Positions 29,737 to 39,962 are shown, counted from the first letter of the stretch. The stretch is DNA of 64,000 nucleotides from Actinobacillus porcitonsillarum (GCF_003101015.1 NZ_CP029206.1:62001-126000); one strand, 5' to 3'. Notes: generated by a model not told the origin, from the sequence alone. Program-made: numbers and translations.

Positions 29737-30780
29737 ATGAAAACACCTTTATCGATTTGTATTTTACGCTTATCTGCGATAGGCGATGTATGCCATACTC
29801 TTGCAGTTGTCCAAGCAATTCAACGCCAATATCCCGATGCTGCAATTACCTGGATTATCGGCAAAACAGAAGCCAATTTAATGCAAGGATTGGCAAATGT
29901 AACGCTTGTGCCTTACGATAAAAAAAATGGTTGGAAAGAAATCTTTACAATCTGGAAAAAGCTCGCACACAAGCGGTTTGATTTTTTATTAAATATGCAA
30001 ACTGCTTTTCGTGCTTCGTTACTTTCTATCGGAATTAAAGCTAAGCGGAAAGTTGGCTTTAATCGAGATAGAGCAAGGGAACTACAATGGCTTTTTACCA
30101 ATGAAAAAGTAGATACAACCGCTTCTCCTCACGTACTCGATGGGCAAATGATGTTTGCCAAAGCGATTGGTGTAACAGATTTAACACCACATTGGACATT
30201 ACCTATTTCTGCCGAAGATCGTGCATATTCACAGCAATTTCTAGACGATAACCGTAAAAATGTTGTGATTTCTCCCTGCTCAAGTAAAGCTGAAAAAGAT
30301 TGGTTACCTGAACGTTATGCTGAAATCGCAAAATGGCTATCAGCACAAAATGTTAATGTGATTTTAGTCGGGTCGCCTGCAAAAAATGAATTAAAAATGA
30401 CCGCTTACATTGCAGAGCAAGCCCCACAATGTACCAATCTTGCAGGGAAAACCACATTAAAACAGCTTGCGGCATTATTAGATAAAGCCGATCTCGTTAT
30501 TTCTCCGGATACCGGCGCCGCTCACATTGCCAGTATTCAGGGTACTCCGGTTATCGGGCTTTATGTCATTCATAATCCACGCCGTACCGCACCTTATAAC
30601 GATCAACAAAATGTGATCTCCGTATATGATGAAGCCGTAAAAGAGTATTATGGAAAAAGCTGGGACCAACTCCCTTGGGCAACAAAAGCGCGTAGTAAAA
30701 ATAATGAAAAATTGATGGCTCGCATTTCTGTTGAACAAGTTAAGAAAAAAGTAGTTGATATTTTAGGTGTAAATCTGTAA
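29737..30780 (+). CDS. opsX: LPS heptosyltransferase, GT9 family (OpsX-like)
   Basis: A 347-residue GT-B glycosyltransferase expected to add the first heptose to Kdo in lipooligosaccharide. Family 9 features are the N-terminal ILRLSAIGDVCHTLAVVQAI, the C-terminal sugar-nucleotide site DLVISPDTGAAHIASIQG and VIGLY. Its length and sequence resemble Haemophilus OpsX more than enteric WaaC. The ATG at 29737 has no strong RBS. Confidence 0.88.
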   Translation: MKTPLSICILRLSAIGDVCHTLAVVQAIQRQYPDAAITWIIGKTEANLMQGLANVTLVPYDKKNGWKEIFTIWKKLAHKRFDFLLNMQTAFRASLLSIGIKAKRKVGFNRDRARELQWLFTNEKVDTTASPHVLDGQMMFAKAIGVTDLTPHWTLPISAEDRAYSQQFLDDNRKNVVISPCSSKAEKDWLPERYAEIAKWLSAQNVNVILVGSPAKNELKMTAYIAEQAPQCTNLAGKTTLKQLAALLDKADLVISPDTGAAHIASIQGTPVIGLYVIHNPRRTAPYNDQQNVISVYDEAVKEYYGKSWDQLPWATKARSKNNEKLMARISVEQVKKKVVDILGVNL

Positions 30781-30788
30781 ATTACGAG

Positions 30789-30806
30789 TGTATTATTTAT
30801 TTTACA
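30789..30806 (+). promoter_or_regulatory. TyrR-box-like sequence upstream of aroF
   Basis: TGTATT-ATTTAT-TTTACA matches 10 of the 12 fixed positions of the TyrR box TGTAAA-N6-TTTACA. It ends 15 bases before the aroF ATG, inside the short intergenic gap. In E. coli, aroF-tyrA is repressed by TyrR with tyrosine. Confidence 0.55.
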
Positions 30807-30821
30807 CAACAGGAAAGAAAA

Positions 30822-31895
30822 ATGAACGCACAAGTCGTTAATCAAGATAGCATTCACAACGTTAATATTACCGATGAAAAAGTATTGCTTACGCCCGCTG
30901 AATTAAAAGCTGAACTGCCACTACCTTCTCATCTGCGTAAACAAATTGAAACATCGCGTCAAGAAATTGCCGATATTATTCACAAACGTGATCACCGCAA
31001 GTTGATCGTGATTGGACCTTGCTCTATTCACGATCCTAAAGCAGCCATTGAATACGCTCAAAAATTAAAAACATTAAGCGATAAAGTAAAAGATCAACTT
31101 TACTTGGTTATGCGTGTTTACTTTGAGAAACCTAGAACCACTGTTGGTTGGAAAGGATTAATCAACGATCCTAACATTGACGGCACTTTTGATATTGAAA
31201 AAGGATTACGTGTCGGACGTAAACTTTGTTTAGATTTAGCTGAATTAGGCTTACCACTTGCCACAGAAGCACTCGACCCAATGACACCACAATATATTAT
31301 GGATTTATTTAGTTGGGCTGCAATTGGAGCTAGAACGACAGAGTCGCAAACGCACCGTGAATTGGCGTCCGGTTTATCAATGGCAGTAGGCTTTAAAAAT
31401 GGTACCGATGGTGGTTTAGGGGTAGCGATCAATGCAATGAAAGCGGCTGCCGAAAGCCATAGCTTTATCGGTATGAACCAAGAAGGGCAAGTTACCCTTT
31501 TAAAAACTAAAGGAAATGAAAACTGCCACGTGATTTTACGTGGAGGTAAAACGCCTAACTACGAAAAACCGTTCGTAGAAGAGTGTGAACAGAGCTTACA
31601 TAAAGCAAATTTAGCGGAAGCGATTATGATCGATTGTAGCCACGGGAATTCAAATAAAGATTATACTCGCCAACCATTAGTTGCCGAAAATGCCTTAGAA
31701 CAATTGCTTGCCGGAAACAAATCTATTATCGGTTTAATGATTGAAAGCCACTTAAATGCAGGTAATCAATCTTCTGAACAACCTTTTGAACAAATGAAAT
31801 ACGGCGTATCGATTACCGATGCATGTATTGATTGGGATACCACAGAAACATTATTAACCCATTTTGCTGAAAAATTAAGACAACTTGATAAATAA
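30822..31895 (+). CDS. aroF: DAHP synthase, AroF-like (class I)
   Basis: Condenses PEP and erythrose 4-phosphate, the entry to the shikimate pathway. The 357-residue protein has VIGPCSIHDPKAAIEYA, MRVYFEKPRTTVGWKGLIND, GARTTESQTHRELASGLS and MIDCSHGNSNKDY. The N-terminal HNVNITDEKVLLTPAELKAE resembles the E. coli tyrosine-sensitive AroF, and tyrA follows after 11 bases, as in the E. coli aroF-tyrA operon. I therefore prefer aroF over aroG; feedback specificity is inferred. Confidence 0.92.
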   Translation: MNAQVVNQDSIHNVNITDEKVLLTPAELKAELPLPSHLRKQIETSRQEIADIIHKRDHRKLIVIGPCSIHDPKAAIEYAQKLKTLSDKVKDQLYLVMRVYFEKPRTTVGWKGLINDPNIDGTFDIEKGLRVGRKLCLDLAELGLPLATEALDPMTPQYIMDLFSWAAIGARTTESQTHRELASGLSMAVGFKNGTDGGLGVAINAMKAAAESHSFIGMNQEGQVTLLKTKGNENCHVILRGGKTPNYEKPFVEECEQSLHKANLAEAIMIDCSHGNSNKDYTRQPLVAENALEQLLAGNKSIIGLMIESHLNAGNQSSEQPFEQMKYGVSITDACIDWDTTETLLTHFAEKLRQLDK

Positions 31896-31906
31896 GAGAC
31901 ACCACA

Positions 31907-33025
31907 ATGCCACTTAACCCTTTACGAGAAAAAATTGATCAGGTTGATCAACAACTCATTCAGTTATTCGCCGAACGTCTAAAATTAGTTGCCGAAGTGG
32001 GCAAAGTCAAATCGGAGCACGGCATACCTGTTTATGCACCTGATCGTGAAAGTGCGATGATCAAAGCTCGCCGAGAAGAAGCTGAAAAACAAGGTGTACC
32101 AGCAGATTTAATTGAAGATGTATTACGCCGAGTAATGCGAGAGTCTTACGCTAATGAAAACAAACACGGATTTAAAACGGTTAATCCGCAGGTTCGTAAA
32201 ATTGTTATCGTTGGCGGTAAAGGGAAATTAGGTGGCTTATTTGCTCGTTTTTTAACACTATCTGGCTACCAAGTTGAAGCATTAGGTAGCCAAGATTGGG
32301 GGAACGCCGAGCAAATTATTAGTGGTGCAAATCTTGTTATTGTCTGTGTGCCGATCAATAAAACTCTTGAAATCATAGAGCGATTAGCACCTTACTTAAC
32401 GGAAAAAATGATCCTAGCCGATCTTACCTCCGTAAAAGCGCAACCTTTAGAGAAAATGCTAGAAGTGCATAGCGGACCTGTTGTTGGTTTACACCCTATG
32501 TTCGGGCCTGATATTGCAAGTATGGCAAAACAGATTGTCGTTTGTTGCCACGGACGTTTTTCTAGCGAATATGAATGGCTTATTGAGCAAATTAAAATTT
32601 GGGGAGCAAAAATTGAGGTCATCGATGCACACGAACACGATCACTGTATGACCTACATTCAAGCACTCCGCCATTTTTCAACGTTTGCATTTGGATTACA
32701 TTTATCGCGCCAACCTGTGAAATTATCGCAACTTTTAGCGTTATCTTCACCTATTTACCGTTTAGAGCTAGCGATGATTGGACGTCTATTTGCACAAGAT
32801 GGTGGACTGTATGCCGATATTATTTCAGATAAACCAGAAAATTTATCAGTCATTCAGTCGCTTAAAGAAACCTTTGAAGAAAGTTTGAAGTATTTTGAGC
32901 AAAATAATAAAGCAGGCTTTATCGAGGCTTTTGATGAAGTCCATCATTGGTTCGGGGAATATTCTGAACTGTTCTTAAAAGAAAGCCGAAACCTGCTTCA
33001 ACAGGCTCATGATTTTAGACGTTAA
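31907..33025 (+). CDS. tyrA: Bifunctional chorismate mutase / prephenate dehydrogenase
   Basis: A 372-residue T-protein. The N-terminal AroQ chorismate mutase (residues about 1-90) has LREKIDQVDQQLIQLFAERL and the prephenate dehydrogenase begins with the NAD fold IVGGKGKLGGLFARFLTLSG. Catalytic-region segments GLHPMFGPD and HDHCMTYIQALRHF follow. It makes 4-hydroxyphenylpyruvate from chorismate and is co-transcribed with aroF. Confidence 0.97.
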   Translation: MPLNPLREKIDQVDQQLIQLFAERLKLVAEVGKVKSEHGIPVYAPDRESAMIKARREEAEKQGVPADLIEDVLRRVMRESYANENKHGFKTVNPQVRKIVIVGGKGKLGGLFARFLTLSGYQVEALGSQDWGNAEQIISGANLVIVCVPINKTLEIIERLAPYLTEKMILADLTSVKAQPLEKMLEVHSGPVVGLHPMFGPDIASMAKQIVVCCHGRFSSEYEWLIEQIKIWGAKIEVIDAHEHDHCMTYIQALRHFSTFAFGLHLSRQPVKLSQLLALSSPIYRLELAMIGRLFAQDGGLYADIISDKPENLSVIQSLKETFEESLKYFEQNNKAGFIEAFDEVHHWFGEYSELFLKESRNLLQQAHDFRR

Positions 33026-33072
33026 TCATGCTTATACCGCTATAAAATATAGTAGGCATTAAATCCCTACGC

Positions 33073-33438
33073 TTACTTCTTAATATATATACGATAATTC
33101 TCACTTTCTATTGTCGGTTTTACTAGTGAAATATTCTGCTTCTCTTGCGCATTTAGCCAAAGTGATTGCCAATTTTTTCCTAACTCTTCGATATCGTTAG
33201 ATTGCGATACGCCCAACTTATCATACCAAAAGAGTTTATACACCATTTGTAGCGGATGTTGGCTTACGTTCTTTACGGAGAGAGAATCAGATTTTGCATT
33301 GATTTCAATGTAAGGGTTGATGGCGGCATCAATGTTCACAATCGGTTCTGATTTGCCCGTAATGTAGCTTTGCGGATTATTCCCACAAGCGGTCAAAAAA
33401 AGTGAAAAAATTGCAAAGGGTACCCATTTAAACATCAT
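33073..33438 (-). CDS. ycfL: YcfL-like lipoprotein (DUF1425)
   Basis: A 121-residue predicted lipoprotein. The signal peptide ends in lipobox FLTAC; DUF1425 features are NVSQHPLQMVYKLFWYDKLG and WQSLWLNAQEKQNISL. Its ATG shares a base with the hinT stop (TAATG), and hinT-ycfL is also the E. coli order. Function unknown. USS at 33385 lies in frame in the lipobox region. Confidence 0.85.
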   Translation of the reverse strand: MMFKWVPFAIFSLFLTACGNNPQSYITGKSEPIVNIDAAINPYIEINAKSDSLSVKNVSQHPLQMVYKLFWYDKLGVSQSNDIEELGKNWQSLWLNAQEKQNISLVKPTIESENYRIYIKK

Positions 33439-33800
33439 TATTTACTCAACATTTTGCCTAAAGGTTCACCACCGACTAAATGCATATGAATATGGAAAAC
33501 TTCTTGGCCCCCATGTGCATTACAGTTCACAATCAAACGGTAACCGTCTTCCGCAATGCCTTCCTCTTTTGCAATTTTGGCTGCCGCCGTAAATAAACGC
33601 CCTAATGTTTTTTCATCTTCTTCTGTCACATGATTTACCGTTGGGATGAATTTATTTGGAATAATTAAAATATGTACGGCTGCTTGGGGCGAAATATCAC
33701 GAAAAGCGGTCACAAGCTCGTCTTGATATACGATATTTGCAGGGATCTCTTTACGAATGATTTTACTGAAAATCGTTTCTTGGTATTGTTTTTCTGTCAT
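33438..33800 (-). CDS. hinT: HIT-family nucleotide phosphoramidase HinT
   Basis: A 120-residue purine nucleoside phosphoramidase. The HIT triad [11 protein letters not shown] is complete, and [21 protein letters not shown] is the usual N-terminus. RBS AAGAGGAC before ATG. It overlaps ycfL by one base. Confidence 0.96.
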   Translation of the reverse strand: MTEKQYQETIFSKIIRKEIPANIVYQDELVTAFRDISPQAAVHILIIPNKFIPTVNHVTEEDEKTLGRLFTAAAKIAKEEGIAEDGYRLIVNCNAHGGQEVFHIHMHLVGGEPLGKMLSK

Positions 33801-33825
33801 GATGTTGTCCTCTTAAAATAGAAAA

Positions 33826-34416
33826 TTATTTTGCTAAGCAACGAGCGACCGGTGCAAAACTTTTACGATGAAAAGGCGTTGCACCGAGTTCGGTTAATTT
33901 TTCAAAATGAAGTTTAGTTGGATAGCCTTTATGTTTGGCAAAACCATATTCAGGAAATTGCTTATCTAACTCATCCATTTCTAAATCACGAGCTACTTTG
34001 GCAAGAATAGAGGCCGCGCTAATTTCTTGCACCAAACTATCGCCTTTAACTACTGCTTGAGCAGGCATGCTTAATGTAGGAATGCGATTCCCATCAACCA
34101 GAACGAAATTTGGTTGAATATGTAATCCCTCCACTGCACGTTGCATCGCAAGCATCGTAGCATGAAGAATGTTGAGTTGATCAATTTCTTCTGGCTCAGC
34201 TCGCCCTAATGACCAACTTAGCGCTTTGGCTTTAATTTCTTCCGCTAATTTTAACCGTTTTTTTTCCGAAAGTTTTTTAGAATCAGTAAGCCCTTCAATC
34301 GGATTATTGGGATCAAGAATAACCGCTGCAGTTACCACAGCCCCCACTAATGGACCTCGCCCCACTTCATCGACTCCGGCAATCAATTTGGCGTTAGGAT
34401 AAATAAATGCTGTCAC
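33826..34416 (-). CDS. rnhB: Ribonuclease HII
   Basis: Removes ribonucleotides from DNA by cutting RNA/DNA hybrids. The 196-residue protein has [20 protein letters not shown] with the first two acidic residues, the [13 protein letters not shown] segment, and [10 protein letters not shown]. The start codon is GTG at 34416, behind GGAGGATCT, and overlaps the rsgA stop in GTGA, so translation is coupled. Confidence 0.96.
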   Translation of the reverse strand: MTAFIYPNAKLIAGVDEVGRGPLVGAVVTAAVILDPNNPIEGLTDSKKLSEKKRLKLAEEIKAKALSWSLGRAEPEEIDQLNILHATMLAMQRAVEGLHIQPNFVLVDGNRIPTLSMPAQAVVKGDSLVQEISAASILAKVARDLEMDELDKQFPEYGFAKHKGYPTKLHFEKLTELGATPFHRKSFAPVARCLAK

Positions 34417-35450
34417 AGATCCTCCATACGAAAATGACGTTGGCTTTTGCTTTCTTGGCGGCTTTCAATTAACCGATGATAATTTTCAAAACGGATAGGG
34501 TCGATTTCGCCTTTCTCTACAGCTTCACGGAGGGCGCAACCAGGATCCGAGCCATGTTTACAATCTCGGAATTTGCAAGTCCCAAGCACAGTTTGAAACT
34601 CTCGATAACCTAGCGTAATTTGATTAGGCTCTAAATGCCATAATCCAAACTCACGAATACCGGGGGAGTCAATCAGATTGCCTCCAAGCGGTAAATGATA
34701 GAGTCGAGAAGCGGTAGTGGTATGCTGTCCTAGACCTGAAACATCACTCACCGCACCTGTTAATGCATTAACTTCAGGTAATAGCTGATTGATAAGACTT
34801 GATTTTCCAACACCGGATTGCCCAACAAAAATCGAGGTTCCTTTTTGTAAATAGCGATGTAGTTGATCCATATTCTCGCCGGTATCTGCTGATAACATCA
34901 ACGTCTCATACCCGATACGTTCGTAAATCGCTAACTGTTTTTTGACCGCTTGTCGTTCTTCTTCCGAGAGTAAATCGACTTTATTTAACACAATGAGCGC
35001 AGGAATTTGAGCCGTTTCACAAATGACTAAATAACGATCAATAATATTCAACGATAAAGTCGGCAGAACCGCAGAGACAATAATAATTTGATCGATATTA
35101 GATGCCATCACTTTTATGCCATCATAATAATCCGGGCGGCTTAGCTCATTTTTACGTGGATAAACAGCCTCAATTACACCGCTAATGCCTTGTAATTGCT
35201 CACTACCTAAACGCCAAGAAACATTATCGCCCACAACAACGTTTTTAAGGGTTCGGCGTAAATTACAGCGATAAATCTCACCGTTACTTGTTTCCACATC
35301 TGCGTGTTTAGCGTGGCGGGTTACCACAACACCTTGTTGAATCTCACCTAACATCTCATCTTGCCATTCAAATTCTTTTTTTGAAATACGTTTATGATGG
35401 TTAGATTGGATACGGCGTTGTTGGTTTTGGGTTAATCTTCGTTTGCTCAA
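34413..35450 (-). CDS. rsgA: Ribosome small-subunit GTPase RsgA
   Basis: A circularly permuted GTPase for 30S maturation. In order: OB fold, G4 [13 protein letters not shown]1 [16 protein letters not shown]3 DSPGIREF, then the zinc motif [16 protein letters not shown]. The 345-residue length is normal. A USS copy (34944-34953) lies inside. It is the first gene of rsgA-rnhB. Confidence 0.97.
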   Translation of the reverse strand: MSKRRLTQNQQRRIQSNHHKRISKKEFEWQDEMLGEIQQGVVVTRHAKHADVETSNGEIYRCNLRRTLKNVVVGDNVSWRLGSEQLQGISGVIEAVYPRKNELSRPDYYDGIKVMASNIDQIIIVSAVLPTLSLNIIDRYLVICETAQIPALIVLNKVDLLSEEERQAVKKQLAIYERIGYETLMLSADTGENMDQLHRYLQKGTSIFVGQSGVGKSSLINQLLPEVNALTGAVSDVSGLGQHTTTASRLYHLPLGGNLIDSPGIREFGLWHLEPNQITLGYREFQTVLGTCKFRDCKHGSDPGCALREAVEKGEIDPIRFENYHRLIESRQESKSQRHFRMEDL

Positions 35451-35618
35451 AGGGCTTCTCTCATCAATAAAATTGAGTGTTAGGATACTAAAATTTCACG
35501 TAATAGCCAATGGAAATATATTAGGAATAGAGGACGAAAATCGTTGCTCAATACTAGTATTTCTAGACCTTTTCTTATACCATAAAGAAATAACAACGCC
35601 CCTTTTTAAGGAAAAGAT

Positions 35619-36602
35619 ATGAAATTACAACAACTTCGTTATATTGTTGAAATTGTAAATCAAAATTTAAATATCACGGAAGCCGCAGAGTCTTTATACA
35701 CATCACAACCAGGGATCAGTAAGCAAGTTCGACTGCTAGAAAGTGAACTTGGGATCAATATTTTTGAGCGTAACGGCAAACATATCAAAGGGCTTACACC
35801 GGCTGGGGAAAAAATTATTTCCATTGCCCGAGAATTATTAGTCAAAGCTCAAAGCATCCGTGCGGTTGCAGAAGAACAAACCCGTCCGAATAGTGGCGTA
35901 TTACGTATCGCAAGCCCAAATACACAAGCACGTTATGTTCTCCCGAAAGTGATTGAACAATTTAAAGCCAAATACCCTAATGTGAGCTTACACCTTCATC
36001 AAGGATCGCCAACGCAAATTTATGATGCATTAATGGCAGGCGAAGTGGATTTAGCCATTACTACTGAAGCTCAGTACTTATTTGAAGAGGCAATTTTATT
36101 ACCATGCTACATGTGGAATCGCTCAGTTATTGTCAAACCTGATCATCCTTTAGCAAAATATGCGAACCAACCGCACCTACTTACTGTCGAAGAGCTAGGT
36201 AAATACGATTTAATTACCTATACCTTTGGTTTTACCGGGCAATCTGATTTGGATAAAGCCTTTAACAAAGTTGGGATTTTACCAAACATCGTGTTTACCG
36301 CAACCGATGCCGATGTGATTAAAACCTATGTTCGTATTGGATTAGGCGTGGGCATTATGGCATCAATGGCGCATACTGATATGGATAGTGATTTAGTTGC
36401 GATTAACGCAAGTCATTTATTCCAATCAAGTATGACACAAATTGCCTTTAAACGAGGTATTTTCTTACGTAACTATATGTATGATTTTATTAACTTTTTC
36501 TCTCCGCATTTAACTAAAATGCAAGTGGAAAAAGCAGAGCAATTGCGAGATAACACGGCAATTTTGCGCTTGTTTGAGCACACTCAATTAACCGAAAGAT
36601 AG
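35619..36602 (+). CDS. cysB: LysR-type regulator CysB
   Basis: CysB activates sulfur assimilation genes in response to N-acetylserine. The 327-residue protein has the CysB-type HTH (LRYIVEIVNQNLNITEAAES, SQPGISKQVRLLESELG) and effector domain GVLRIASPNTQARYVLPKVI. Length equals the family norm (about 324). RBS AAGGAAAAGAT. A DUF3108 gene follows after eight bases. Confidence 0.95.
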   Translation: MKLQQLRYIVEIVNQNLNITEAAESLYTSQPGISKQVRLLESELGINIFERNGKHIKGLTPAGEKIISIARELLVKAQSIRAVAEEQTRPNSGVLRIASPNTQARYVLPKVIEQFKAKYPNVSLHLHQGSPTQIYDALMAGEVDLAITTEAQYLFEEAILLPCYMWNRSVIVKPDHPLAKYANQPHLLTVEELGKYDLITYTFGFTGQSDLDKAFNKVGILPNIVFTATDADVIKTYVRIGLGVGIMASMAHTDMDSDLVAINASHLFQSSMTQIAFKRGIFLRNYMYDFINFFSPHLTKMQVEKAEQLRDNTAILRLFEHTQLTER

Positions 36603-36610
36603 GAAAGAAT

Positions 36611-37255
36611 ATGAAATTTATGACAAAGGCCTTAGCGACTTTATTTGCAATTTCTACGCTAATTTCAACCGCTTATGCGGAAACTTTTAATATCAAATAC
36701 AGCTCAAATTATCTAATGCCGGCGTATGTGAATTTTAGTAATGGCAATGGGCAATACCAAATCCAATCTAAAATTAATGTACCGCTTTACAATATTATTT
36801 TCACGGCAAAAGGCACTGAGCGAAACGGGCAATTTAATATGCTAAGTTATCGTGATAGCCGTAATGGCAAAACCTATGCTTTAGCGGAAATTGATTCGAA
36901 AACAGTAAAATATGGAAAAGCGAAAGAGCCATTAAAAGAAGAAGCGATCACAATGCCAACATTTGACCTTTTTACGACCGCATTCCAGCTCAGTTATTAC
37001 GACCGTTTACCAAACAGTTTCCAAACAACAAACGGGAAAAAATTATACCCAACGGAAAATGTGAAGTTACAAACATCACAAAAAGCGGTTAAAGTGGATG
37101 GACAAAGTTATCAAGAAATCACTTATAAATTTAAAACAAACGATAATAAATTTATTACCGTAAAGAAATATCAAGGTGAAAAGTTCCCTCGTTATATTTC
37201 CTATAATCGTGATGGCGATAATTACGAATTAACGTTTGATAGTTTTGTGAAATAG
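36611..37255 (+). CDS. Periplasmic DUF3108-like protein
   Basis: A 214-residue exported protein; signal peptide MKFMTKALATLFAISTLIST ends near AYA. The mature part is beta-rich (FNIKYSSNYLMPAYVNFSNG, YQIQSKINVPLYNIIFTAKG) with a conserved-looking PTFDLFTTAFQLSYYDRLP, consistent with the DUF3108 family. No catalytic residues are evident. It sits eight bases after cysB and is probably co-transcribed, but a link to sulfur metabolism is not shown. Confidence 0.75.
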   Translation: MKFMTKALATLFAISTLISTAYAETFNIKYSSNYLMPAYVNFSNGNGQYQIQSKINVPLYNIIFTAKGTERNGQFNMLSYRDSRNGKTYALAEIDSKTVKYGKAKEPLKEEAITMPTFDLFTTAFQLSYYDRLPNSFQTTNGKKLYPTENVKLQTSQKAVKVDGQSYQEITYKFKTNDNKFITVKKYQGEKFPRYISYNRDGDNYELTFDSFVK

Positions 37256-37263
37256 TAAATTTC

Positions 37264-37287
37264 CCCTCTTCCCAAGGGAGAGGGAAT
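37264..37287. repeat. CCCTC-type hairpin between convergent genes
   Basis: TCCCCTCTTCCCAAGGGAGAGGGA forms a hairpin between the DUF3108 and RidA-family genes. The arms resemble the other CCCTC/GAGGG repeats. Confidence 0.5.
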
Positions 37288-37294
37288 GACATAA

Positions 37295-37639
37295 TTAAAC
37301 TGCCGCTGTTACGACAATTTCGACTTTCCAATTCGCATCCGCTAAACGAGCCTCGACAGCAGCTCTTGGCGGTGCATTATTTTCTGCTACCCATTCATCC
37401 CACGCTCGGTTCATTTCCGCATAATCGCCCATATTAGCAAGATAAACAGTTGCCATCAGGATTTTGCTTTTATCTGTGCCGGCTTTCGCTAAAAATTTAT
37501 CGATTTCGCTTAAAACTTGCTGAGTTTGGTGGTAAGCGTCTTGGCTCGCATCAGTTGGCACCTGCCCGGCTAAGTACGCAACACCGTTATGTACTGCCAC
37601 TTCCGAAAAACGTTTACTCACATCAATACGTTGAATCAT
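37295..37639 (-). CDS. RidA/YjgF-family protein, YoaB-like
   Basis: A 114-residue Rid-family protein. Members deaminate reactive enamine/imine intermediates of PLP enzymes. The substrate-binding Arg is present in PPRAAVEARLADANWKVEI. The length and N-terminus (MIQRIDVSKRFSEVAVHNGV) resemble E. coli YoaB rather than RidA proper (about 128 residues). Its neighbour ilvE makes it plausible that it helps branched-chain amino-acid metabolism, but that is inference. Confidence 0.88.
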   Translation of the reverse strand: MIQRIDVSKRFSEVAVHNGVAYLAGQVPTDASQDAYHQTQQVLSEIDKFLAKAGTDKSKILMATVYLANMGDYAEMNRAWDEWVAENNAPPRAAVEARLADANWKVEIVVTAAV

Positions 37640-37666
37640 TGATTTTTCCTTCCTTTTTATATGACA

Positions 37667-37703
37667 ACAAGCGGTAATTTTTTTAGCAAAAATTACCGCT
37701 TGT
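37667..37703 (-). terminator. Inverted USS pair acting as terminator after ilvE
   Basis: ACAAGCGGTAATTTTT and its inverse AAAAATTACCGCTTGT form a 16-bp perfect stem around a short loop, between ilvE and the RidA-family gene. Paired uptake signals doubling as terminators are known in Pasteurellaceae. Confidence 0.8.
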
Positions 37704-37718
37704 TTACCTAAAATAAGA

Positions 37719-38753
37719 TTACTCGACTTTCACAATCCAGCCTTCAGGCGCTTCAACATCACCAAACTGAATACCGGTTAATTCCGCATATAAGCGTTTA
37801 GTTACCGGCCCTACTTCCGTTTCAGAATAGAATACGTGGAAGTTGCCATTGTGTTGAATACCGCCCACCGGCGTAATCACTGCTGCGGTACCACAAGCAC
37901 CGGCTTCGGCAAATTGATCAAGTTGATCAATATAAACATCGCCTTCGATCGTTTCCATACCTAAGCGTTCTTTGGCAATATGCAATAAAGAGTATTTCGT
38001 GATACTTGGTAAAATCGACTCTGATGCCGGTGTGATGAATTTATTATCTTTAGTGATTCCAAAGAAGTTTGCTGCGCCCACTTCTTCAATTTTTGTGTGA
38101 GTTTTTGGATCTAAATAAATTGCATCAGCAAATTTACGTGTTGCTGTGCCTTCTTCTGCAGCTAATTCGTGAGGTAATAAACTTGCGGCATAGTTACCCC
38201 CTACTTTTACACCACCGGTTCCCATTGGTGCAGCACGGTCGTATTGTGTAGTAATGAAGTTTGATGGTGCTAAACCACCTTTAAAATAAGCACCAACCGG
38301 ACAGCAGAAAACAGAGAAAATATACTCCGGTGCAGGTTTTACACCGATGTTTTCGCCAACACCAATTAAAAACGGACGTAAGTAAAGGGTCGCACCTGAA
38401 CCGTAAGGACCAAGCCAATCTTGGTTTGCTTTTACCACTTCTTTACAAGCACGAACGAATAATTCTTCCGGCACTTTTGCCATCAATAAACGCTCAGCTG
38501 TACGAGCCATACGTTTCGCATTCTCATAAGGACGGAATAAGTTAATCGAACCATCTTTACAGCGGTAAGCTTTTAAGCCTTCGAAGCATTGCTGACCATA
38601 ATGTAATGCGGTTGAACCTTCGTGAATGTGTAGCGTATTGTCCGTCGTTAATTCGCCTTCGTCCCATTTGCCGTCTTTCCAACGTGCAATGAAACGGTAA
38701 TCTGTTTTAATATATGAGAAGCCTAAATTTGCCCAATCTAAATCTTTTAAAGC
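37719..38753 (-). CDS. ilvE: Branched-chain amino acid aminotransferase
   Basis: A fold-type IV PLP enzyme that makes Leu, Ile and Val from their keto acids. The ATG at 38753, preceded by AAAGGACACAACA, is chosen over an in-frame TTG at 38780; the product is 344 residues. The PLP-lysine segment is [13 protein letters not shown], with [19 protein letters not shown] near the N-terminus and [12 protein letters not shown] near the C-terminus. This longer form is typical of Haemophilus. Confidence 0.95.
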   Translation of the reverse strand, partial: ALKDLDWANLGFSYIKTDYRFIARWKDGKWDEGELTTDNTLHIHEGSTALHYGQQCFEGLKAYRCKDGSINLFRPYENAKRMARTAERLLMAKVPEELFVRACKEVVKANQDWLGPYGSGATLYLRPFLIGVGENIGVKPAPEYIFSVFCCPVGAYFKGGLAPSNFITTQYDRAAPMGTGGVKVGGNYAASLLPHELAAEEGTATRKFADAIYLDPKTHTKIEEVGAANFFGITKDNKFITPASESILPSITKYSLLHIAKERLGMETIEGDVYIDQLDQFAEAGACGTAAVITPVGGIQHNGNFHVFYSETEVGPVTKRLYAELTGIQFGDVEAPEGWIVKVE

Positions 38754-38875
38754 CATTGTTGTGTCCTTTATTGTTGTCAATGAATTTTGGCATTTTAAGC
38801 CAAAAAAGCGGCGGAATGTAGGGGAGAAATGGAAATTTGTAAAAAATTTTCTAAATATGACCGCTTATTAAGCAG

Positions 38876-38900
38876 AAAACCCCAAGTATTACTTGGGGTT
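38876..38900 (-). terminator. Terminator after grxD
   Basis: On the minus strand AACCCCAAG-TAATA-CTTGGGGTTTT, just beyond the grxD stop. Confidence 0.88.
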
Positions 38901-38909
38901 AGATTTGAT

Positions 38910-39236
38910 TTAAGCCGGATGACGAGCAGCAACTTCTTTTAAAAGTGCTTGTAATTCGCCTTTTTGCGCCATTTCTAACATGATATCACAGCCACCGATT
39001 AACTCGCCTTCTACCCATAATTGTGGGAAAGTTGGCCAGTTAGCAAATTTTGGCAATTCAGCACGAATATCCGGATTTGCTAAAATATCAACATAACCAA
39101 ACGGCACTTGGCAGTTAATTACCGCTTCTACTGCACGAGCAGAGAAACCGCAAGAAGGGAATTTTGGCGAACCTTTCATATAAAGAAGAATTGGGTTTTC
39201 GCTAATTTGTTTTTTGATTTTATCAATAGTTTCCAT
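38910..39236 (-). CDS. grxD: Monothiol glutaredoxin GrxD (Grx4)
   Basis: A 108-residue Fe-S-cluster-carrying monothiol glutaredoxin. The CGFS active site is seen in KFPSCGFSARAVEA; WPTFPQLWVEGELIGGCDI is the glutathione-binding half. It is the expected partner of the BolA protein IbaG. Single-gene unit closed by its own terminator. Confidence 0.96.
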   Translation of the reverse strand: METIDKIKKQISENPILLYMKGSPKFPSCGFSARAVEAVINCQVPFGYVDILANPDIRAELPKFANWPTFPQLWVEGELIGGCDIMLEMAQKGELQALLKEVAARHPA

Positions 39237-39314
39237 AATGACCTCTAGGGAGTAAAGGATAAGTAAATAGTTGAATAATTATATCAGATTTTATCAAATG
39301 ATTAAAAAATAATG

Positions 39315-39920
39315 TTAAAGATCAATATCTCGCCGTCCGGCAAAGGAGTGAGAAAGGGTCGTTCCGTCAACGGTTTCTAAAGAACCGCCAACAGGCACGC
39401 CGTGCGCAATACGAGTGGCTTTCACATTATAAATACGGCAGATTTCAGCAATATAATTTGCAGTGGCATCGCCTTCAATAGTTGGGTTAGTCGCTAAAAT
39501 AACTTCATGGAAAGACTCATTTTCTAAACGCTGTTGAAGCAGATCCAAACCGATTTCACGAGGCCCAACACCATCAATCGGCGATAAATGCCCCATTAAC
39601 ACAAAATAGCGCCCTGAAAATTGCCCGGTTTGCTCAATCGCCTGAATATCTTCAGGCATTTCAACCACACAAAGCTGCCCGCTCATTTGACGGCGAGGAT
39701 TGCGACAAATGTTACATTCCTCTTCCTCCGTAAATGTACGGCAAGATTGACAATGTCCGATATGTGTCATTGCCTCATTTAACGCCTTTGATAAATTGAC
39801 ACCGCCTGAGCGATTACGCTGTAAAAGATGGTATGCCATACGTTGTGCCGATTTTGGACCCACGCCCGGTAAGGCTCGTAAGGCTTCCATTAAGTTTTCG
39901 AGTAAAGGACTACTTTGCAT
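39315..39920 (-). CDS. recR: Recombination protein RecR
   Basis: RecR works with RecF/RecO to load RecA at gaps. The 201-residue protein has the N-terminal Hh[21 protein letters not shown], a zinc finger C-x2-C-x12-C-x2-C type ([16 protein letters not shown]) and a Toprim domain ([26 protein letters not shown]). Next to ybaB, as in most proteobacteria, although dnaX is not upstream here. Confidence 0.97.
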   Translation of the reverse strand: MQSSPLLENLMEALRALPGVGPKSAQRMAYHLLQRNRSGGVNLSKALNEAMTHIGHCQSCRTFTEEEECNICRNPRRQMSGQLCVVEMPEDIQAIEQTGQFSGRYFVLMGHLSPIDGVGPREIGLDLLQQRLENESFHEVILATNPTIEGDATANYIAEICRIYNVKATRIAHGVPVGGSLETVDGTTLSHSFAGRRDIDL

Positions 39921-39943
39921 ATATTCGAAGATAAAAGAAAATA

Positions 39944-39962
39944 AGGACGCTTTTGGCGTCCG
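39944..39962 (-). terminator. Hairpin between ybaB and recR
   Basis: GGACGC-CAAAA-GCGTCC followed by TTATTTTC on the minus strand. It could reduce read-through from ybaB into recR. Confidence 0.6.
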
